Assembly: GCA_018524725.1 (NCBI GenBank)
Contig: JAEUWP010000530.1
Location: 54,106 to 118,105 of the forward strand
Direction of reading: 5' to 3'
Origin: Podaxis mareebaensis
Lineage: Eukaryota > Basidiomycota > Agaricomycetes > Agaricales > Agaricaceae
DNA: 64,000 nt
Shown: positions 58,475-64,000 of the stretch, piece after piece
Numbering within the stretch: the first letter of the stretch is position 1
How the letters are laid out: each line of letters starts with the position of its first letter
Notes under the pieces: model-generated
Databases searched by the model: none
The model's input: the letters and a program-made list of their open reading frames with translations, nothing else
Told to the model about the DNA's origin: nothing
Translations under genes and position numbers: made by a program

Positions 58475-60426
58475 GATGCTGTAGCTGGTTCCGAAACGTG
58501 GACAAGTGAATTACAGGACAATTTGGCTTGGAGGGGGGGGCGACCTACGTTACTGTGGCGAAAGTGATGATAGTGTTGATGCGTGTTGAAGGCTTTTAGT
58601 AGGTTTTAATGGTAGTGGTTGGGATGAAAGTCGTGTTTTGTATTTGGGATGGTCGAGAGGGGCCTTATATAGTAGATTAGGGGTTCAGTCACCATCTGTT
58701 ACACTACGCACGTTTCTCCTTGATCTTTCACCTTTACTTTTCTGTCATCGTCATCTTCTATAAAGACCGTTTCTATTCATCCTTATCTCTTCGCACTTAT
58801 TGGTCTGTCATTAGTCCTTGACTGTTCATTTTCTTGTTATTCGTCTTCTAGCTTCCCGTCTCTATCTCTTTCCCTTGTGCTTAGTTGTGGACTATTCCCC
58901 TTTCGTGTTGATTTACAATTATGCATATAATGCCACCGCGGACCAGAGTAGCTAGAAGTTGCATAATACCAAGTCACATGTAGTAGATCGCCAGAGTTAT
59001 CTTGACTTATTGTGTGTTGCACTTCCTGTGATTAAGCTCACCCGTGCCTTTGCCCACGTTACGCTTCTCCAATAATAAGCTAATTGAATCCTTGCTAAGG
59101 TTTTGCCCTTGGGGGACGGCTTAGGAGTAGACATCAACCTAATACAACATTAGGCGGTACGCCTCACCTGTGTAAGTAGACATAGGGAGACAGTGTAACA
59201 CCCTCAGGCCCTTAAGTTAGTCGGTCTTTCGGGATCGTCGATTCTGCTTGCATCTAACGTAGTCTGGAGCTCAGAGCATATAGCGGGTGACAGTGATTTT
59301 TAGGAACAACTCAGTATCGGGCAGACGATAGTGAACGAGGGTACACTTGAATAATGTGGAGAAAGTTAGGATGGATGACGAGCAAATATATCGAGCAGAA
59401 TGAGGCTAGAATCGAATGTGACGGCTGATAACCGGACGGTGCTTTTTGCTTTCTCTGGCAGCCGATCGGCACTGGCCCTAACTTACTGACCCTATATAAA
59501 GCCGTAAGTATTTGTTACATACTTGTAACGCTGCTGCAATCGCCTTGACCCCCTTTTGCGGCTTAGAGTTCAGAAAATAGCCCCTCTGAGCACTGGCATA
59601 TTTGTTTGAGATGTAACATGTCACAGAATATGCATTAGGACCCCAGTATACTCTGCCAGAGGATTGATCCGGGCCGAATTGCCATAGGAACAATATGCCA
59701 ACTTATGCAGACACTAATGCCCAAAACTTGGAGAGAAATTTCGGTATATCTGGATTTATTCAGGATTTGGCCCGGAAGGCGGCATGAAATGGGCGCCCCT
59801 CGTCACCATTTTTCCACGCGCACCTAGTGGGCGGCTTTACGGGATGTATTGTAACACTCAGTATGTCTATATTGAAGCATCCGCATAAATATCAATCCTC
59901 TGAGGGAGTATTCTGGGGTCTTTATGCATTTGGACCATCGGCCCGAAACTCAATAACCAGTCAGACACCGAAGAAGGAACAATTGACCCTCTCAGGGGGG
60001 AAAACTAGCATAGGCTCAGGACTAGATAGATAGGTGATGCTATGAAGGGTCATAATCGGCTACTTTAACTCCAATAACAAGGTTATAATACCTCAAATGT
60101 TGATCAAATGGGAACGTTCACTTCTTGAAGCGATCTTAATGCTGAGCGGACTCACCATGTCTAAGATACAAAGGTTATGGACATTGTACCCTCGTTCCTT
60201 ACCTCCAAGTCCATATTAATACCCTTTGCAGGTTGGATGCCGCACAATGTCCAATGAACATATTGCGAGGTGAAAGACAAGACTGGAAGAAATCTCAAGC
60301 AGGTATCATCTCATGGACTAGTGGAATGAGCCCAGTAACCTCTTGTCAAGAACTGTCATTTAATCAATTCAACGCTTCCCCTTCGAAACGGAACTTAGTC
60401 ACTCCTCACAAGTGGGTGGGGACTCA
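58475..60426. other. Repeat-like, gene-poor stretch
   Basis: Contains a 72-codon minus frame at 59,478-59,693 (VYWGPNAYSVTCYISNKY) of unknown origin, part of an inverted repeat. Weak Atg22-like traces may extend to about 59,900. Confidence 0.4.
59640..59935. repeat. Short imperfect inverted repeat
   Basis: The complement of about 59,643-59,680 (ATCAATCCTCTGGCAGAGTA followed by TACTGGGGTC and ATGCAT) matches the plus strand at about 59,895-59,930 (ATCAATCCTCTGAGGGAGTA followed by TTCTGGGGTC and ATGCAT). Roughly 45 bases match with few differences. The arms are about 215 bp apart. Confidence 0.6.
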
Positions 60427-61747
60427 CATCGGCAAGGAGGGAGAACGCGAATAGGTATATGAACAGCTAACCAAATTTACTTCCAGCTGATGGTCAAGTA
60501 GGTTCCACCTTTAGGAAGTGGTGGATCTGGACAGGGTTGTTGGAGGATCCCTACCAATCATGAGGATTGCTATCAGGCTCGAGCTTCTCTGGAGAGAACC
60601 AATCCGAAGGACTTACACTATCATATGCCCATTATGACCCAATACCCATTTATCCTGTCATAGAGAAAGCTATGTAGGGGTTCCTGATAGATCCAATTTG
60701 AATATATGACTGGTGTACAGCACAAGGACATAGTTATTGACCTTGGGGTTATCAGCTGGCAGTAGCAATAGGGAAAGATTCAAGCACAGAGTAATGATGT
60801 ATCCGATGTTACTATGAGCCTAGAATTGCAGTCAGGTTGAAGATACCAGTGGAATAACACGGGGTGGCGAATTGTGCTGATATTGCTGATCCTATTCTTC
60901 TCCAGACTCTCTTCGAGTTCATGTTCATCCAAGTTGACTTCGCCTACTTCGTGTTTTTTGTGTAAAGCCCATGTATGCATAGTATTTCTTGCAAGTCTGG
61001 GAAATGTGGCTGGAAAAAGACAAGTTTTTCTCCGTAGGCTGTAGCTAATGAATCTGGCCATGAACAATGCCATTGTTACTCCCCATTGTGAAGGCTCTGC
61101 AGACACCAGCCAGCAACACAACCCCACTTTAGCTCCACAGCGGATTCTTACCCATAAAAGCTCATACTAGCGAACTGAGCAGCCCAGTATATACATGTAA
61201 CGGTAAAAAGTAGCCATTTCCCAAATGACCCATAGCCTGCAACTGAACCGGTCACAGTGAAAATGAGAGTCATGACGGCAAAGCTGATGCCGTTTGCAAT
61301 CAGTACAATACTCACAATGATGTTGGTCCCTCCGGCCCAAGAAAGGACGCATTGACTTGGCGTGCCTGGTGCCAGACAAGAAGATCTTGGGCCTTCGACG
61401 GGATCGTAGCCAGATGGAGTGGGCCTGCTCCCTATCGTCGCTATGTTGAGTGGTTGGAGAACTGACGTTAGACCGAGCGAACACGAACATTATCTCCATT
61501 ATAATAGACTACACCACTGGTAAGTGGTGATATGATCAGCACAATGGAAAACCAACACATACAGTAGTAACTCCATAGCTCCTTCCTGGTTATGATGGGC
61601 TCATCTTTCAAGATGGACAGGACCATCCGGGGGTCCGTTTCGAACCCATCACTCCTCTTATCTGGATCCGGGGATTGATGAGTTCAATAAAACATTTATC
61701 ATCTGGAGGGTTGGGAACTGATATTTACTGGGCGAGGCTTGGGACAT
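60427..61747 (-). pseudogene. Atg22-like vacuolar transporter pseudogene
   Basis: The 5' half splices cleanly. MSQASP is followed by KRSDGFETDPRM, LKDEPIITRKELWSYY, VVYYNGDN, SGYDPVEGPRSSC, TNIIVSIVLIANGISFAVMTLIF, GSFGKWLLFTVTCIYWAAQFASMSFYG, PSQWGVTMALFM, FPRLARNT, LEESLEKNRISNIST and AHSNIGYIITLCLNLSLLL. This is the order of Atg22, the major-facilitator protein that exports amino acids from the vacuole during autophagy. Further on, NGYWVIMGI runs into TGA (60,621-60,623) where Trp is expected. KGGTYLTISWK is followed by TAA (60,477-60,479) where Gln is expected, and about ten residues are missing before FIYLFAFSLLAD. The C-terminal half is not recovered. Both stops fit C-to-T type changes. 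Confidence 0.7.
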
Positions 61748-61948
61748 GGGAAGTTACTTGCAGGAAACACAGGAAGTCCACATGGTATTAGAAGGCAAGA
61801 GGGAAGGGTGTACTGTGCATTGGTGCCACAGTCCTTGCAGGAGAGTTGTAAGAACTTAAAATACAGAATCTTGTGACTGAGAGGCACCTGGATCGATATG
61901 AAAGGACCACACTGTATTCACTTTGCTGATGTAGTTAGAGCAACACAT

Positions 61949-62175
61949 TGTATCACAGTGCCCGCCGGCGAGCTCAGAAAGAGCGAGGACAAAAAGAATA
62001 AAGGGAGATACATAAGGGGAGGGATAATAAGGAATAGTATTCGTATGTTACGTTCTACCTACGAGAAAGGTCCGTCTACATAATCTACGAGGCTGACTAG
62101 TCTAAGGAGAAATAAAAGGGGAACTACACTACAAGTCTGTACATCTACTCTAAGGGGGTAGGCCATATCCTAACA
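61949..62175. mobile_element. Possible solo LTR (copia-like)
   Basis: A 227 bp block starts TGTATCACAG and ends ATCCTAACA, so both ends carry TG...CA and short inverted similarity (TGTTAGG against ATACA). It has an AATAAAAGGGG box. I could not find a matching second LTR or a perfect target duplication, so this is tentative. Confidence 0.35.
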
Positions 62176-63292
62176 CCCACGTCATATCCGTTTCACCTCC
62201 TCTCGTAGCCCCTAGACTACACCCACAGCATTAAATTATACCGCCAGGATGGGATAAAACGTCCGATGTACTTTCGACCCAAGCAGAAACAGCCTCCATC
62301 CTCTGCTTATGTCGCTGTTCTGGTTTATTGTGGTTAAGGTCACGCAAGGTTTCATCATCCGGCCACTGTTGGTTATATTTTACATCTCCAGCCCCATGTT
62401 GACGCTTCTGAGAATGGTTGCTGGGCGAAAGCACTGGATGATCTGGTATGTGGTGGAGGTTACTGACTTCGTGTGAGTCCAGGTCACTTCGCCTAGGATG
62501 AGTAGAACTGCCATAATCATTATCCAGAGGTGGAAGAATATGATTAGATGCCGCTCTGGCTCACGGCGGGATGTTTCGTGTTACGTAGAGACGGTTTCTA
62601 CACATCGTCTCAATGCGGAGAGATACTGTCCTAAGACACCCCGACACTATTAAGTTCCTGAAGCGGAACGCCCGTCCGTTCTCCGGAGAGAACTAGAGGC
62701 TGGTCGGAAATCTCGCAGGGACTGCCTAGGGAGAGATACGACTTGTAAGGTCGCAGGCTACTCCGTAGGTTTAGCTGTTACGCCAGTTATCCTGTCGAGG
62801 CAGGTAGAGCTCTCACGCGGCAAGAAGATAAAGCGGAAGACAGTCCTCGCTATTCTCGCACTATGTACAAATGATCGTAAAGCTAAGTTCTACTTACTTT
62901 ACGAGCTATCTAAATACGAGTGCGATTGCTATTCTACATGTCCTTAAGGAGAATCTTCGTAGTTACTTTGGTGCTCTAAGTATAGATGACCGAGCCCGAG
63001 GTAAGATGAGATCTACAGAAGGCAGATTATTAATACACAACATATCACCGAGCCCGAGTGCTAAACATAGTGCTCCTTCGGAAGATCCGAGGTGAGACCG
63101 AAGTTGGCAATGGAAGGCGGTCAAGGTGGACGCTTGGAGTCAGGAGGCAGGAAGGCGGCTGGCGGACAACGAGGCGGGAATGCAAGAGAGGCATAGACGG
63201 CGGCGGAAGCAAGAGGAGTGTAACATCATCCCCTTTGTGTAATCGAACTCCGGATCGATCTACCTATAACAAGTGTCGATCTCTGCGAGGCG
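62176..63292. other. Repeat-like sequence without gene
   Basis: No supported gene. It directly follows the Gag-like pseudogene on its 3' side and may be untranslated or LTR sequence of the same element. Confidence 0.35.
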
Positions 63293-64000
63293 TCACTTGG
63301 ATTGGTTTTGGATAGGAACATTGTTAGTCGTGACGTGTCGACCTTCGGTCTGTTTCGTGATGGGATTGAAAGTATACTCGGTGGTGGTGTTTTCTAATGC
63401 TCCACGATCGCGAGGGATAGGTCGAGGGATAAGGGTGAAAGCGTCTTCGTACAACATGTTTTGTCGTCCTCTTTGGCCGAGAGTCAGAGCGTTGGTGAGA
63501 AACCGGACACGCTTCTTGGCTTCTTCGTACGTAGGGCCGTTGACAGGGGATTGGTATCGAGACGGGATGACGGGAGTCTGAGGACGTTGAATACATTGCC
63601 ATGAATGGTGATTTCGTCCTTGACAGAATCGGCACATATGGTTAGGACAATCGGACGCGATATGCCCTACTCCTAAACAAAGCCAACAACCTTGCGCGTA
63701 TACTCTGAGAAGGTTGGGAGGAAGGAGTTTAGCGATGGTGAGAGGAAGTGTTCATCGTCGAATGTGACGCTCCCAATTGGGGTATTTGGAGAGAGGATTC
63801 AGTTCTCCTTGCAGAGTCAAGACGTTTATGAGGGTTGGTAAGTTCGGGTAGGTGGCGATGTCAGGCTTCTGTTTGATTGTAGCCTTAGCTCTAGACTGAA
63901 GGGTCTCTGGGATGAATGGGTCGGTGCGTGCTCGATGGGAATAGGCTCTTCCCTCAGCAACAAGGATTCCTCGATCTCGTTGATACTGCCAGGGGTAGTT
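63293..64000 (-). pseudogene. Gag-like retroelement protein with double zinc knuckle, broken
   Basis: Reading in from the right edge: NYPWQYQRDRGILVAEGRAY, ERHIRR, then a TGA at 63,752-63,754, then in the same frame LLPPNLLRVYAQG, CWLCLGVGHIASDC and CRFCQGRNHHSWQC. These are two CCHC-like knuckles (C-x2-C-x4-H-x4-C), with a Pro/Thr-rich tail to a TAA at 63,293. Tandem knuckles after a helical region are characteristic of Gag nucleocapsid proteins of LTR retrotransposons. The single in-frame stop is CGA-type context and could come from one C-to-T change. The 5' part and any polymerase lie outside the window. Confidence 0.65.

Noticed and set aside
1..64000. tRNA, rRNA, CRISPR or bacterial operon features
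   Set aside because: No cloverleaf T-loop consensus, rRNA core or regular repeat-spacer pattern was found. The sequence is eukaryotic nuclear.

Overview
The window comes from a filamentous fungus, almost certainly an Agaricomycete (mushroom-forming basidiomycete). The genes are dense and broken by many 50-60 nt introns. Several families typical of that class are present: DUF6533 and DUF6534 seven-helix membrane proteins, a basidiomycete-type P450, a myosin-motor chitin synthase and a GPR1/FUN34/YaaH acetate transporter. All gene models below were built by hand from reading frames plus splice consensus and family similarity recalled from memory. No transcripts or database searches were available.

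Layout. 1-4 kb: a BOI-type SH3/SAM polarity scaffold (cut by the window edge) and an acetate-transporter-family protein. 6-15 kb: two histidine acid phosphatases (phytase family), both with an N-terminal membrane anchor, on either side of a cytochrome P450. 16-25 kb: a cluster of four related single-pass membrane proteins (signal peptide, conserved N-terminal ectodomain, one TM, proline-rich tail). One of them has lost its ectodomain, and a seven-helix membrane gene sits inside the cluster. 26-31 kb: an acidic Cys-motif protein and a 4-coumarate-CoA-ligase-like enzyme. 35-39 kb: a DUF6534 membrane protein and a kinase-like protein without catalytic residues. 40.6-50.5 kb: the housekeeping core, a chitin synthase with myosin-like motor, divergent from the coatomer beta-prime subunit across a 157 bp promoter.

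51-64 kb is different: few intact genes and many relics. They include a La/xRRM pseudogene, a glycoside hydrolase 3 C-terminal fragment, an Atg22-like pseudogene, a decayed duplicate of a DUF6533 exon, a possible solo LTR and a Gag-like zinc-knuckle pseudogene at the edge. Two four-helix or seven-helix membrane genes (52.5-53.4 and 55.5-57.4 kb) and one small Gly/Ser-rich protein gene appear intact within it.

Splicing is a recurring theme. I infer three micro-exons (9, 10 and 14 nt) and three introns with GC instead of GT donors. Because of these, two membrane-protein genes are invisible to simple ORF calling. The best candidates for something undescribed are the 16-25 kb membrane-protein family, whose tails carry PPxY-type motifs, and the membrane-anchored phytases, one with an ExxxLL sorting signal.
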